A stretch of DNA of 64,000 nucleotides from Dasyornis broadbenti (GCA_013397935.1 VZRN01004247.1:248001-312000); one strand, 5' to 3'; shown: positions 12,601 through 27,160, numbered from the stretch's first letter. A program made the numbers and translations. The notes: generated by a model not told the origin, from the sequence alone.

Positions 12601-14699
12601 CAGTCTTATGATACTCACCCTAATGGAATAACTGATAGTGGCAGCAGGTTGCTATCTTCTGAACAAACCCAGCATCAACAGTGACAAGTCCCAAACTCAT
12701 CAGAGTTACCTGCAGGCAGCAACAAAACAGTGAGACATGGCCATGTGCGATGCCATTCCTGGCACTGCAGGAAAATGGTCCATAGAACCTTGTCCCTGTT
12801 TCCCCTACTCCCACCATTAACATGGTCCAGAGTCTTCCTCTCTCGGTAACCCCACCTCTCTGCACCCCACTCTCCAGCAGCACTCCAACATTCCTGCTCA
12901 ATGCATATTTTCATGGGCACCAGAACTTTTCCCTTAGCCCCCACCCCAGGTGTGACCCCTTCTTTCCCAGTCCTTTCTTCTACCCCTCAGGCAAAATTTT
13001 AACCCAATCTCCAGCAAATTCTCACCTCCAAAACTCTTCCTCATATCACCTCCAGGCAGCTTGCCCAGCAAGTCCTGTTTTCCAGCTTCCCAAACATCCA
13101 TCAGATCTCACCCTGATTCTGCTGTTCAGTCTTCCTCATGCACAAGCCAGCTCTCTGCTGGCTCCCCCTGCCAGACTCCTCCCTTCGTCTCCTCAGTCAG
13201 CCTCACAGCCCCCCCTCTGACAAGCACACTTCCGAGCCCAGCTCGTCAGAACTGTCTCTCCTTCTACTTCCAAGATTCCCACGCAGCCCCACTGCTTCTC
13301 ACTCTCAGTTCTGTACTCAGCTAGTCCCAGGCTCTGCGCTTCAGCTTCTATAGTTATTTTAGTATCTCCCAAACTAAACTGACACATTTTCCTTTTCTTT
13401 CCCTCCCACATCAATTTTCACACTAGTCATCAAGGCACAATTTTTTCCTGATAATTTTTTTCTTTGAATTTGTTTCGCCAGCAGATCCCCAACAATTTCT
13501 CCCTAGAAGTCTTGCTCATGCTTGCCTTGTTCTTTAAAACAGATAGTTTACTCTCCTGTGCAACCTCAGTCCAGAAGAGGTTCCTCTGAGAATGCAGAAG
13601 AGGAACTTCTTAACCTCGTTTTTCAAATGCTTATTTCAAAGCCTGCAATGTACCTGAACTTCTTAGAGGAAAGGTCACTGGAATCGTTTAAGATGAGAAA
13701 AAAGAGCACAGATTCCCTGTATAAAAATCTATAAACTATTTTTGCTCAAAGGATTTTAAAAAATGTGCTGAAACAGATATCTAACCAGAAAAATTTCTGC
13801 TGAAATGTTTGAAACTTGACAAAATCCTATGTAGCTGCAAACGGTATTGAAATTACAAGAGTCAAGATGCATAAAACCTTTAACAAAGACAGAAAGTGAA
13901 TGAAAGCCTTTGTCATTTCATTTCAGGCACCAGAATCCTTGTAACATCAACTTCTTAAATGAGGAAAGCCATAGTAATGAATAATAGACTGCCAAAAAAA
14001 TCCTCTGTAGATTCATTTCATCATGGTGTGATTTCAAAAGCTACATAACATTTCAGTTTATTCCTTGAAATATTTGACGTCCATTTCTAAATACATAAAC
14101 AAATAAAAAACCCAACCAACTCTGAAGAAGAAATCTCTCTTTGCAGAGATCTGCCTACACTTACAAAATCATGGTAACATGAAAAGCCACTAACAATACA
14201 ATTTTAGTCACCAGTCAGACAGCCTCAGTGGAGATTTCCCATGCCTCTGAGTGATAGTAAATAAACAACAAAGGTTCAGACAAAGAAAGATCAGCCCGAA
14301 GGGATATGTCATTTTAATTTAATGCCTAGGTATGCAAAGGAAATACGGGAAAGATTTTGTCTTCTCCTTACCTGGACTTCAAGGCTGGGCACAGCTCTCT
14401 TGTATCCACACAGATACTTTCACAAGAGAGCACCTGAAACACTCTGTAGGTGTAGAATTTGTCTCTGTTTTGATTAAATGCCCAGCTAAAAGTTGCCAGT
14501 GCTTGCCTGTGAATGTTTAGGTGAGCATCTCCAGTTGCACATTACAAAGCAAAGTGCTGTGTCTGTCTCTAGGTATAACGAGCAGCATTTAACCACTCCC
14601 TGCGTAGGGTCTACAGCAGCTGTTAGAGCCTGCCAAGTGCTTCAAGAGCAGCCTGCCAAGAGGCTGCCTGCTAAGCAACCAAGAAAGGGGATGGTCAGG
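9616..14699. other. intergenic, partly pyrimidine-rich, no gene seen
   Basis: No gene is supported. Around 11480-11960 and 12790-13420 the plus strand is strongly enriched in C and T (for example TCTTTCTTTTCTAG, CACCCCACTCTCC). This creates proline/serine-rich frames that look like composition artefacts. A poly-C run sits near 11727. No recognisable repeat family was found in this stretch. Confidence 0.5.
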
Positions 14700-16760
14700 A
14701 ATATGAGGGCAAAGGTAATTTGGTTGAGAGCAACTGTGTTGTGATAACATGCATTATTTCTAGATGAAGAACAAGAGGCAAGATCAATTCAAACCCAATA
14801 GGCTCTATACAAGAAGACTCCAATAAACCCTGGGAACTAGAAGGTAAGTTCTCATGGGAAACATGGCTAAAGCAGAAAGAATTCAGTAGAGTTGGCACAT
14901 CCTTAAAGAAATTATGTTTAGGGTACAAACACAAACAATCCTACACAGTAGGAGGATAGGAAGCATAGTCACAGGTCAACTTGGCTACTTGGCTAAGCAG
15001 CGCAGTCTTCAATGACCTGAAACACAAGAAGGAAATGTACAGAAAGGGAAACCAGGTCAAACTCCTAAGGACAAGTATGAAAGAATAGCTTTAGATGCTG
15101 AAAAAAAGTCATAAACTATAAAGAACAAATTTAACTGCAGAAAGCAATGGATATAAGAGATAGCAAGAAAACAAATCTGGAAGGAAAAGAAACCCAAGTG
15201 ATAGTTCACTTGTGGAAGGCTGATGTACATTTTCCATCATTCTTCATAAAAGGGTGATCTGTAAATACATGAGTAATAACTAAACTCAGTAAGAAAGAAT
15301 CTGTCTAAAACAGGAATGGAACAAGACCGAAAAGAATTTGAAAATACTGCATTTCACCTCATCCTCAAGCATCCCACTACAGCATGTCTCTGGGAGAGCT
15401 CTCTAGTGGTTGTTGATGCACTATGTGTGCCTGGACTGAGATAGGAACCTGCAACCCTGCACAGATACAGATGGCTACTTCATAGGCTGCTGAAGAAGTG
15501 AAATGAGCGCTATACATAGTGATACCTGAGCCTGAAGAAGTGCATGTTAAGATACCTTGAGAATGGAGAGAAACAAGCTCAGATCATTAGCTTCATCTGA
15601 AAACTTTCAGAAGTTGTGTGAGAAATGTGTGAAGTGGTGAACACGGTGCTCACCTTTATAAAATAAAGAAATTAAGAAGACATCAATTCTGGAAAAATAC
15701 TAGAATAAATGGAAATGTAGATTATTCATAAAAGGTTGGAGATAGTTAAGGTAAATTGGTTTGTAGTTTTTGACATGTTGATTATTAATTTTTATAACAT
15801 GGCAACAAATCTTACAAATAGAGAAGCTGTAGGTCACATAATATATTTTGATTTTAACAATGTTATTGACATTATAGCATTGACTCATAACATTTTCAAA
15901 AGTATATTAAAGTGAAACTATTTCTGGCAGGGTGAAAAACTACCTGGGCGGAGGAAACTAACAAGGTAAACAAAACCAGGCAAACAAAACCAACACCAAA
16001 ACCACAGACTAAGACTAGGTTTTAGTCATTCACTACCAAACTCAAAAAACATAATCAGTGAGATTCTAGCTGGGCCTGTTCTGGGCCAAGTAATGGCCTG
16101 AGTCACTAATGATTTGGATAAAGGACCAATCCTTCAACCTTGTAGATAACAATAAGCCCATGTGAACTGTAAACTCATTGCATGATACAATAAACTCAGA
16201 ATGTTTTTGACAAAAAACATAAATTATCTGTAGGAGAAAACACATTGCAATGCACTTGTGTTCACAAGTGTGAGGTTTTAATGGGAAATAATAGTTCATA
16301 TAAATGTGGCAGCCATTCTGCCAAAAAAGGGATAAGAGGGGTAGGAGTCAGTCACAAGCTATCCACGAATAAGTAGTGTAACATCATATCAAGAATGCAA
16401 ACTGCATATTAGGAAGAGAAACTGCTTTGGCTGTATATTTGCTTGATACATTGAGGAATACCTCCTACTGTATTTCTGTCTAGCGCAGCAACCAGTAGCA
16501 CTGTGTGCTGCTCAAGCAAAACTGTTCCAAGAGAAGGCAGACCAACTGGAAAGAGTCCAGAGAAAAACAGAGAAAATGGTTAGTTGTCTGGGGAATAAAC
16601 AAAAGCCACAAGCAAGAAAGATTGAAAGAATCGGGGTTACTCAGCATAAAGAACAGAGGGACAACTGAACACATGAAAACTATCACCTACATAAATTACC
16701 TCTAGGGAGGTAACGAGGGATTACATTTTCTATCTGTAGTGGATTAAGTGTAGGGTTTAA
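14700..16760 (+). mobile_element. Ancient CR1-type non-LTR retrotransposon, decayed ORF2 fossil
   Basis: The order of recognisable blocks follows CR1 ORF2 on the plus strand. A linker before the reverse transcriptase comes first (CTTCAATGACCTGAAACACA at about 15009; AACTCCTAAGGA near 15060). RT segments follow (GGAAAAATACTAGAATAAAT near 15690; ATATATTTTGATTTTAACAA near 15841; GGGCCTGTTCTGGGCC then AATGATTTGGATAAAGG near 16070-16125). The thumb/3' part is GGAAAGAGTCCAGAG near 16550. These resemble old CR1 copies shared with turtles and other reptiles more than young avian CR1. Every frame is interrupted, so it is inactive. The ends are approximate, and I judged similarity from memory of the family rather than by search. 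Confidence 0.72.
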
Positions 16761-19700
16761 ACTATGATACTGAAGGTTATGCTATATATTAAGAAAATCT
16801 TATTAACAATAAAGACAATTAGATACTTTTACATTTCCAAGTTGCAGTTGATTCTCTTTTGGAGCTTCAGAATGCACAAAATGAAGCCTTGAGTTCTTTT
16901 CCAGTCTCCTTTTCTGTAAGTCTGTGTATAATTTAGAAGCCCCATCTTACCTCTCTAGAAAAACTACATTTATCAAAGATTTCATGCTAAATTATACAAC
17001 CCCAGACTGTTATTTCAATATAGTATCTCTGAACCAATGAAGCCACTATGGGGCTTAACACATCCCAGATTGGCATGATATCACTTTTTTTACTACTGTA
17101 AATCCCATTAGCTCTCATAAGAAATGTGAAGAGCTTTGGTAAAAGGACTGCTATCTTCCAGAGAGCAGTGCATCTGATATTTGATGGTTGTACACTGCTA
17201 TTTCAAATGCCATAAGTGTGTTCTTTCCTCAGCATTCCAATGGAGTCTGCTAGAGAAATCTTATCTGCTGGAGCCTGCCCTTCCGGTGAGCTACTCCACA
17301 AACTGCTAATAAGACACAGAGATCATTTGCCTCAGGGGGCACTTATGATGCTGAGACATGAAAGACAATGAACTGAGTGAAATGAGATGTGGGCAGAAAA
17401 TATGGAGAGATGCTTTGTTAGAGGGCTGCAGAATCAGGTTGCTTCATCTAAGATTTTTTTTCATGTGCTTGTTCTTTGTATTAATCAAACTTCAAGATCA
17501 CCTGAACTTAATAAAGTATTCTCACTTCACAGAAATTATTAAATTCTTTTTGCCTGCCCTCTACAAAAGATCCAATTCTGTCAATGTACAGACATCCTTG
17601 GCCAAAGAACTGTATCACAGGGATGACCAACTCAAAGAAAATCTGATAGAGGGATGTTTGTCGTACTAGTGAATTACAGAAGGTCCAAGGACAGGTGATT
17701 CCATTGCCAGCAAATACCAGTGTTGGTCATTACCTGTACTGCCTCTGCAATTCACTCATGTAGTCATGTTCAGGTGATTTTGTACAGAAAAAAAAAATCT
17801 CCTTGAAGCAGTTTTAATCTTGCAGAAAAATTACATTTTTTCCACATTCTATAAACTATTTGAATCAGGAAAAATCCATTTGATACTGCTTCCTGGCCTC
17901 CTGAATTTCTATTGAACACTGCATTTGTCTAAAATATACAATCTGTTTCTGTGAAACTGTAATCTGTTTCTGTGAAACATGTTTTTCAAACTCAGAGTAA
18001 TATCTACCATAGCATGAAATTCATGCTTACCTTATATAGAATACTGGAAGAGTCATACAACAAATATTTTTTTCATAAATTCATTAGCCTACAATTTTTC
18101 TCTGGGTAAACTTTTCACATTTTGCTGAAGTAAACTTTTGGTGAGGGCTAGGTATTTCACCTCAAATAAGGCTGAGAAGAAAAGAACAAATAAACTAAAT
18201 CCTTCATTTATTTTATCAGAGTTTAAAAGCTTTATAAAAACAGGGAAAAACTTTACATCTAAAAGCAACGTCTGTATCCCTGTTTGGGCAACTATAACCA
18301 CATCCATCTAAACCCACAAGGCAACATCAGTGACTGAGTCCCCAAGGGTAATACCTATAGCTGTTCTTCTGAGCCCATTTTCCATTGAAATTAGGATGTA
18401 ATAAAAAGTTTGATAAACTTAATGAACAGCATCCCAAGGGGCAGATTCCAGTACATGAAGCAATGGCTATCATGAGGGAAAAGTTATGTTCCCTGAAAGA
18501 TAAAATATGTCAATGACATTTCTGGATGTAAGATAGACTTCTTTGAAAATGTGGAATTGTTTTATAATGCCAATGTTCTTATAAGGCTTCAAAGATGAGA
18601 GATGTTAATTTAAATCACGTTAATTAGTAGCAACACTGTCTAAAACTAAGTAATAAGTAACATAAGCTTCAGTTTTCTCGCAACTTCTACTCTTCCAGAA
18701 AGAAAAGAAACAATAGCTCCATCTGGATCTTTAAGAAGTAATATAGCCTTAGAAAAGCAGTGCTGCATGAAGCCTTGCAATGAAACTGTCTGGAAAGAGC
18801 ATCACTTTTTAAATTACTGACTCTTCATGGCATTTTCTTCTCCCTCAGATCCTACTTCAGCCTGAATCTAGTAACACAAATAAAACATGGCTTTTAATGG
18901 CCCTTTTAACAGTTACTTAAGAAACAGGACATGGTCTCATGTTGTGTAACCATAGTATGGGTTGTACAAATGTGGCTAACCAGGCCTATTCCCAGCTGTG
19001 AGCGAGAGCTCACTCACCATGGGAGAGCAAAATGAGGAATGTCTACGTGAATGAGAAAGGAAGATGGTGGAAACACTTTGTACGATCACAGTTCAGTAGC
19101 ACTTCCACAGCTATCCCTTGCTTTGTCCACACAGGCGTGATTAAATGTATAAAGCATGTCGCTGTTACACATTTACATGTTTACTCAGAAAATTTGCCAA
19201 TACAATTCACAAGAATTTCTAACTAATGAAGAACTCTTAGCATACGTGAAGCCCAAAGGGGAAAAATCTCCCCAAGGTTATCCTTCACTTCAGTTTTATT
19301 TGTTTCAATTTAGAACTATTAATATCTTTCAAAAGGTCAACATTTAAAAAATATTTAAGCAGAGTGTGAAATAGTAAAAACAGAAGCTACTAATTAGTTT
19401 GTATTGGCAATTGGCAACTCCCATTTAAATGCTACAAGAGCTGAAAAACACAAGCAGTTTACTGTTTACGAAATAGTGTAATAGAATCCACCCTACAGGT
19501 AAAAGGGCTCAGAAGTTTAGGATTTTTATTGTGGAAAGATTTCCCAAGCAGCTTCAGATTTTAACATATAAGAATCCAAAAGGAAAAAGTATTCTAGAAA
19601 TAATCTGAAAATCAAAATGACAGTAAAAGAAACGCTTGTGTACTTTTGTATTTTCTGTATGTTTTCATAAATAAGAGTCCTTGCACTAGTGTAAAAATAG

Positions 19701-22469
19701 GTTCATACATCACACTGTTAGATTAAAAAGTTCAGAAATTTAAAAGGGAAAAAAAATCTCTTGCCTTAAGAGGCTTTTCTAGGGTTTTCAGGCCAAAAGC
19801 TTTAGATATCAAAGACGAAACTGAAGAGGTTAAATAAAATTGTGTTCTGGCTTTCAATTGAAGCAGACAGAACAAAAATAGAGAAAATATAGAATGTAAT
19901 AACCCATGAAGTTCAAATTACTCTATAAACAATATCAACATTTCTTCTTTAAACTACTACTTTAAATCTATTATCTAAAGAATAGTTATTTTTATGTGAT
20001 TTGTGTATCTTCTTTATGTGGATAGTGACACATAGTATTTCCTACGTAATAGGAGTTAATCCTGGATATTTGCCTTAAATTCTGCACTTTTATTACTTTT
20101 TCCCCTGCAATTAAGGCAGCATAACAAAAAGCTAATAGACCACATTAAAGCATTAACAACTGCGAAATTATTTCTGTATCTGAAGAGATCAGTTGTAAAA
20201 CTAATTACTTTTGACATCACTAAACCTGAAGTCAGAACTCAGCATCTTCTAAAACACAAACAGAAAACACACAAGTTTTAACTTACTAACAAAACACCTA
20301 GAAGACTTAAAAAAAAAAAAATTGTACTAATATTCTGAAAGGAATAGATGAAAAAAAAAGTACCTCTACAACATTTTCCGTCTCTGGAGCTTCCTCTCTG
20401 GATACAGCTTTGTGGAACTCTGGCAGAGTTTACAGCTTTCTGTTTACTCAATGCCTTAGCTCAAATAAAAAGAAGGTGTATCCTTGAATATTAAACAGAA
20501 AGCATGGCACATTGTGGTCTTTCTCCAGCAAGCAAGTTTGAATTTTTTCTCAGCAATATTAGACCTCTGAAAAAATGGAAGAAAATATTTAGGTGGAGCG
20601 ACCTTTACCTTTATTTTAAAAATTGTGTTGATTATAGATATTTTCTTTCATCCATGCCCTGTCCCTGCACTATGCAGTCTTTTAATTTCTGCTTCAAAAA
20701 AGGTCTGACTCAAAGCTCACGAAAGTCTGTCTGAGATGTTTCAGACACTGATGTCAAATACATTGATTTCTACCTATTCTGGAGTGGTATTCAATCATTT
20801 CACTTCTAGCCTGTTTGGCTGCCAAGAGCTGCTTGGTGACCTAAGGATGGTCAAAAGTGCCTATGTGAAATATGAAAGTGTATGCATTGGATTCACCCTG
20901 AGACTGACATTGATAGAAGGATTGAAGAAGATGGAAAAAGTAATTAAATACTTGAATGTATGATATACAGGCAATAATTTTCAGTTATGACTGTTTCTAG
21001 GAGAGCAATACCTAAAGAAGAATCAGAATATAATTTTTCTTGTCTTCTTGTATAACAGAAACACAATCGCCACCCAGGAAGTCTAAAATACAAAGGAGTA
21101 CTGCTGATAGAAAAAACTAACCTTGATGGAGGGTACTCCTTATTTGCGAGGCTAAGCAGAAGCTTCCAACATTTCACCAAGAATGACTTTCGTATTAGAG
21201 AAATAATGGGGGTTTTCTTCCTTTAGTTTACTCTTATATTTTTTTTAAAAGCATGGGGCAACATGTTTGTGGTACAGGAAAAGAATAAGCAGGTCATGTT
21301 TGCAGATGTGAGTGAGATATGCAAATACTGATATTTTGACAGAATAACATGGTGCATAGTGAATAGAATCTTTCTGTCTCAGTCTTTTAAAACAAGTCTC
21401 GGGTAGAGCTTTTTTTTAATTAACTGCTGTTTCTATCTGTGGTGAAAAAGGAGAAAATATAGTGAAGGAAAAATGTGCTCATGTTTTCAGTTGCGTTGCC
21501 TTGTGTTACAACATCCCACAGCTCCTGCAAAGTTGGAAAGTCCGGCTTGCCATTGACTTAAGAGACTTTTTAGAAAGATATAAATCATCTCAATATGGAT
21601 GTAGTATCATGAAGATCCGTGCCCAGAACAATATTGATACCCTTCTGGTTCACATCACAGATGTATGAGAGCTTCTTAGTGGAGTTACTGAAAACTGTAC
21701 TTTGGGAAAAGCAGTCCTAGATCTAATGGGGCAAGAGACTCTGGTTATCTAGGCAGTCTCTTGTAGAACTCATGACTGATTTATTTACTGCTTGAAACTT
21801 AATACATAGGTTTGGGCTAAAACACAATTCTCCAAAAAGCACCCAACCCTCATTAAGACGTTTTTAATGATAAGGAAACCATTTTCTGTTCTTCTATCTT
21901 GATTCACCTCCACTTGAATCTTTCCTAATAAAAATTTTCGCCTTTTTCTCAGTACTCAACATAAACACATTTCAGGTATTTTGGTTATTCTTATGACCCT
22001 CCCCAATCTTCAATATCATCCATAAAGTACAAACAGAAGTACAGGAGCTGGTGTCAGGAAAGAGCATACATCAGTGTCACAGAGAAAACTTACAGTTTCA
22101 TTAATCAGTATTTGAAATGCAGTATTTTCCCAGAATATAATGCAGTGGAGCCTAAAGAGCTGGATTCATGCTCTTTTGTCATATGATATCTTGTAGCAGG
22201 CATTAATCCGTACACACTTTTATCCTTTATCTTCTAAAACAATGACCTGCAATATAGTACACTTGATCTTGCTTTGAAAATATCAAATAAACTTAGTTTT
22301 AGTTGCAAAAAGTAACAAGTGAAAATCAAATTTGAACATTTTCAATCTGAACAACTAAACTTGGGAAAGATTATAAGAAAGACATTCTTAAAATACCAAA
22401 AATTGTACAACTTTAAAGTAGGAGTATCTGTATACCCTTTACCTCCATACGTGGATAAACATTAACATA
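16761..22469. other. intergenic, no gene seen
   Basis: AT-rich DNA with no supported coding exon. One short local duplication is visible: AATCTGTTTCTGTGAAAC occurs at 17940-17957 and again at 17961-17978. Homopolymer A runs occur near 20310 and 20350. Short open frames in this stretch have no family features. Confidence 0.5.
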
Positions 22470-22865
22470 TCACATGGTTGTTCAGAAGCATAATAATATC
22501 AGTTACATGCAAACCACTGTATTATTTGTCCCAAGTAAACTGACGAAAATGGGTGATACATATTTAAATCTCCTGGAGATAAATTTCTAAGTGCAGGTGT
22601 GTCTCAAACAAACATTTGGCAGGGAAAAGTCTTGGTCTCAGTCAAACAGGGTGATCCTCAGCACCTGATCTAGGGATAAGATTTTCCATTTAGAAAATAA
22701 AACTACAATGATACCCATGTATGTTTCTGATATGTTTGAGTGTCCAGGCAAATAGTTGAAGTGACAGGGTTACCCAATAAAAGACCAGCAAGACCTCTGG
22801 AAGCAGATAGCAGGAGTAGTGATTGGGCTGCATTCTCTGCATAAACTCTGTTAATCTTTGGATGG
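22470..22865. repeat. Unidentified interspersed repeat, copy B (pairs with 9226-9615)
   Basis: Second member of the diverged pair described for 9226-9615, in the same orientation and collinear across about 390 bases. It keeps AATATCAGTTA, TATTATTTG, AGGTGTGTCTCAA, GGGTGATCCTC and CTCTGTTAATC in order. No terminal inverted repeats, poly(A) tail or target duplication could be identified in either copy, so the class is unknown. Confidence 0.7.
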
Positions 22866-25800
22866 TTGATATGCCAGCTGGCTTTCCCACAATTCAAAAC
22901 TACTTAAATTTGATTATTTAAATAACCAAAACAAAATAAGGCTTGTTCTCATTATTTTATAATCAAATTCCTTCAAAAGTCCTGAAAAAACCCCAAAACA
23001 GACAAACAAACCAAACACGCACACACACACAAAACCGCAAAACAAAACTGTTGATGCTGTGATCTGGATTTGGAAGAGAAACATTTTCTGTCCTGATGGG
23101 AGAAAGGAAGGAAAGTAACATACACTTGCTACACATGAAAAAGCAATATTCAATAAGGAACATAATAAGGAAAGAAGAATATGCATAGAAACCTCCACAG
23201 TCCCTTGGTTAATATGGCTCAGAAAAATAAAACTCATAATTAGACTGTTGTCCTTCATACATCAGTTAATAGCAGTGCTCTTCTCAGACCTTAATAACTG
23301 CAGTCTTACCTTGCTGTAATCACTATATTCAGAAGTCTGACATATTACATCCACTGTCTACATTTCCTTTCAATCCTGCATTTTGATCACACTACACATC
23401 TATCGCTTCTGTGTCCTGAAAAGACATGGTATGTCTTTGCTGTGTTCATCAGAAGTGCAGCTCTCTCAGCTGCAAGATTCCCAGGCTGGTACTGTATTAC
23501 TTGGTCTTCTGGAGTTGAAGAAAATAAAACCAATAGCATTACTGTAAACTAGATAATTTCTTTTATCAAAGGTATTCAGGTCAGTAGAGTATGATCTACC
23601 TTTGGAAAAACTTATTTTCCATTTCACAGTCCTGCTTGAGTTACTTCCTTCCTTTAAAATCTGTTGTAAAGCCATGCACACTGTTGAGTCACATTAATGA
23701 CCCCATTGTTGCCTGGATCAGTTTTACTGCCACTCCTTGTGCTTCTTTAATACAGTTACAAAATCTACTAGAAGAGTAACTGACAGTTATAAATGATTAA
23801 TCTGAAGCAATCCAGAGCTGCAGCGAATTGAGCACGGCCGATTCCCCATATGCACTAAAAGAATTTGTATGCTAGGATACGGGTATCTAACCACCATGCA
23901 AATAAACAAACAACAGTTTTTCAAAGGCTTATTTGATAGAAGCGAACTGTTTCCCTTCATGAAAAAAAGGTCAAATCACTCTCCAAAGCATTGACAGTAC
24001 TACAGCTGTTTTAAAAAAAATCCCTATAACTTTATTTTCAATGTGGGCAAAATGCCTGCATTTTCCAGACTCACACTCAAACACTTGGAGTGTTTTGGCT
24101 GGCTTAAAAAGAAAAAATTAATACTTTCTTTCTTCTCATTTGAACTCATTTGAACAGTATAATCATGATGATTTAATTTCTGATTTGCTGCTTTATTGCT
24201 CTTCAAAACAATTTGATGTGTTGATTAACTCAGTGATGAGTCCTCTTAGGTGTAATATCCCTACACCTAAAGTTCTTCCATTCCCAGGGTACACTTACTA
24301 GAGGAAGTAGTACATGCACTTGATCTATTAGGGATATTCCTCCTTACACAGAATTTGAGTTTAGTCTTCTTTAACATAGGCTAAAATATTTTAATATGTT
24401 ACCAAAGTGGCACAAAATGCATTTTTCTTTAGAGTCCCAAGAAAGAAGAAGAACAGGGTAGATCTGAACATCTTAAGGCATTATATCTTCAAGTACTAAC
24501 AGATGAACAGCACCAAAGACACCTGCCTTGGCATGTATAGGTAAAAATCTCCTAACTAGAGTTTTCTTTTGCTGGAAGAATTAACCCTCTGGACAAGGGG
24601 CAATTACAATCTTTGTGGCCTGTTTTTTCCTTTCCTGTGTGCTGGCAGAGACTAAAACAGCATCAGTGGATACAGTGAAGATCACACATTTTCAAAAGGA
24701 CTTTTTAAAATGTTTTGCTCCCTTACTTACACATAACTTGTATGTATTAATTTGCATGTGGATGTATAAACATCTTGTTCATGCCTGGATATAGCAAGCT
24801 TAGTAAAATTGTATCCTGAACTAGAACTTCCCCTGAACACCAGAAATTCACATCTGATTTCTGTTTCTGCCTTTATGCATATTTATATCATGATCATATA
24901 CACAGCTATGGCTCTACTTTACCTGTGCTTCTTAATATATACTTTCCAGCATCCATTTGACAAACCCTTTCTAGGTAAATAACAATTCATTATATTTAAG
25001 GTTCCTCTAGGATATTCTTAATGCCATTGCATTGGAGGAATACTTCTGGGTTTAAGTAATGTATACAAAACTTTATTCCTGAAAGACATCATATATTTGA
25101 GAGTAGCAAACAGATAGAGCAAGAAAGCGTGCCAAATATACAGCAGGAGGTATCAAGTAAGTTGCTTCTATGTTACAGTTTGTTTCATAGAAAACACCAA
25201 GAATTTCAAGTTTCAAGAAGTTCTTGATTAAATCTTTATAGGCTAGGCCAACTTTATCAAATCCATATTTTATTCACTTTTATATCAAGAGAACTATAAG
25301 CCTCCACATGGGGTCATTCAGTAAAACCCTTGTTTTATATTGTAACACTTTTAAAAGAATTATGAACTTTACATGTCATCTTGCAATTAGGGAGAAATAA
25401 ATTTGTTCCTCTACCTTTTCTGTTAGCTTTTAACTACATGTACATATTTATGTATATGTATGTGTGTTCCAATTCTTTTTCATATAGTTTGGTTATACTT
25501 TTACATTTCTAAATGAAACATTGCACCTTTTTTTTTATTTCTTTACGTTTTCTCCTGTGGACATGACACAAGGACCATCGTACCAATTAAAGAGAGACTT
25601 TCTGCAGAGACATCTTTACTGTTTTTATTCTGCTGTCTACATGCTAAGATTTAGTAGTCAGTAATTTTAAGTTGAAAAAATAAGCTAAATAAACCATAAG
25701 AACTTGAAGATACGACTATCTCAGGGAACTAGCAACATGTTATGAGAGTGTCTCCCTACAGGCTCTCAGGTCAAAGAGCACTCTGGACAATTCATGAGCA

Positions 25801-26847
25801 GCTGTATTATTTTCATAGCCAGAAGTCTTCTGACAGCACATTTCTGATTTAGGTCAGAGCACACAGATTACTTACAAAATTCCACCAGCATATACTGATG
25901 TATGCAGAGACACTTTAAAGTCTGTCAGAGTAGTCTTGCAATAATTTAATACTTTACCTTTGTCCAAAATGTAGGATTTTCAGTAGCTTAGTTGAAAAGT
26001 GAAGCATGTTTCACATAAATATATTTCACTCTTCGTATTCCTTTGTCACGTTTCTCAAGAATATTCATGGAAGTGTTGAAAGAACGCACAAAGGCCTATG
26101 ATTCCCATATGGGGTTGGTCATCTTTGGCACAAATATTTTCCTGTTCCTTCCACAAATTGCTCTGGTGCACCTGAAAGACATTCACATCCACATGGAGCT
26201 CTGTTTAGTTTCCTTTGATCCCAGCTGCCAGATTGCATGCCCAGGAGAAGTCACTGTTTTGCTGAACCCTTCATATTACTCTGTAATTGTTGGACATTTC
26301 TACTAAAAGGATGACAAAGCAAGAAAGTTTGATTAAATGTCAGAGTTGGTCAATCTAAGCAGATTTTTCCTTGGTGATATTTTTCTGGATGAGTTCACTC
26401 TGAGCGTGATCATTCTGGAAATATGTTGTACACTGGTCTCATACCTAAAAATTTCATGATACTTTTTCTGGAATAGTAAAGTCACTTCTTGCTCTGCAAT
26501 GGTACCTTTGATATTGGGGGATGTTGTATGTTATACTTCTTGGGTTTCTTTCTAGACTCAATTTCCTCAGTCTAGATGAGCCAAGGGAGCCAAGTTCAAT
26601 TGCAGAATAGTTTTATGTTTGGCAGCTATGACACAAACCAGCCAGGACTGAGATGAGAGTCTAGTGTTACACTGAGGGGTTTCCATTATAATAATGAGAA
26701 TCTGATATCGTATTTCTGGATTGAAATGTTTGAGGTAATAAGTTGCGTTTTCTTGTTGGGGCTGAAAATTGATACAAGTTCTGAAAGCAGAATTTTAAGC
26801 CATTTTCCAAACAAAAGTAAAGATATGATGTCCTGAGGTTCTCATAT
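22866..26847. other. intergenic, no gene seen
   Basis: AT-rich sequence without a recognisable gene. A short CA-rich run is present at about 23013-23031. No coding exon, RNA gene or nameable repeat could be supported here. Confidence 0.5.
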
Positions 26848-27160
26848 GTTTAGTTCAATTCTGAACACAGCACTTCAGGAAAGACACTGCCAAAGCAAAG
26901 ACAGCTCAGGAGAGAGGTGAAAATGATTAGACATCCAAAATCTATGTCCTTTGCTAAAGAAATGCAAAAGCTGAAGCTGTTAGGATTAAAGAAGAGAAGA
27001 TTGATACAAAATGTAATAGTCTTCAAGTAAAAGATACCTTTGCAAAGAAAAGGAAATAATCTCTTGTCTTTGAAGGAATGAGAAATAATGTGTGTGTACT
27101 ACAGTGAGAAACTTCAGTTAGATATTAGAAATTAGTGATAATGTTGTTAAACTCCAGAAA
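26848..27160 (+). mobile_element. Old CR1 fragment (3' part of ORF2)
   Basis: GTTCAATTCTGAACACAGCA, then GAGAGAGGTGAAAATGATTA, CTGAAGCTGTTAGGATTAAA and ACTTCAGTTAGATATTAGAA appear in the order of the CR1 ORF2 C-terminal region on the plus strand. The corresponding young CR1 blocks are CAGTTCTGGGC, ATGATTA.GG, CTG.GGCTGTT.AGCCT and TT.GATTGGATATTAGG. It is diverged and carries several indels. The ends are approximate. Confidence 0.6.

Noticed and set aside
12822..13353. Proline/serine-rich plus-strand frames of up to 132 residues
   Set aside because: They lie in pyrimidine-rich DNA where CCN and TCN codons arise by composition. Three overlapping frames are open at once and none has domain features.
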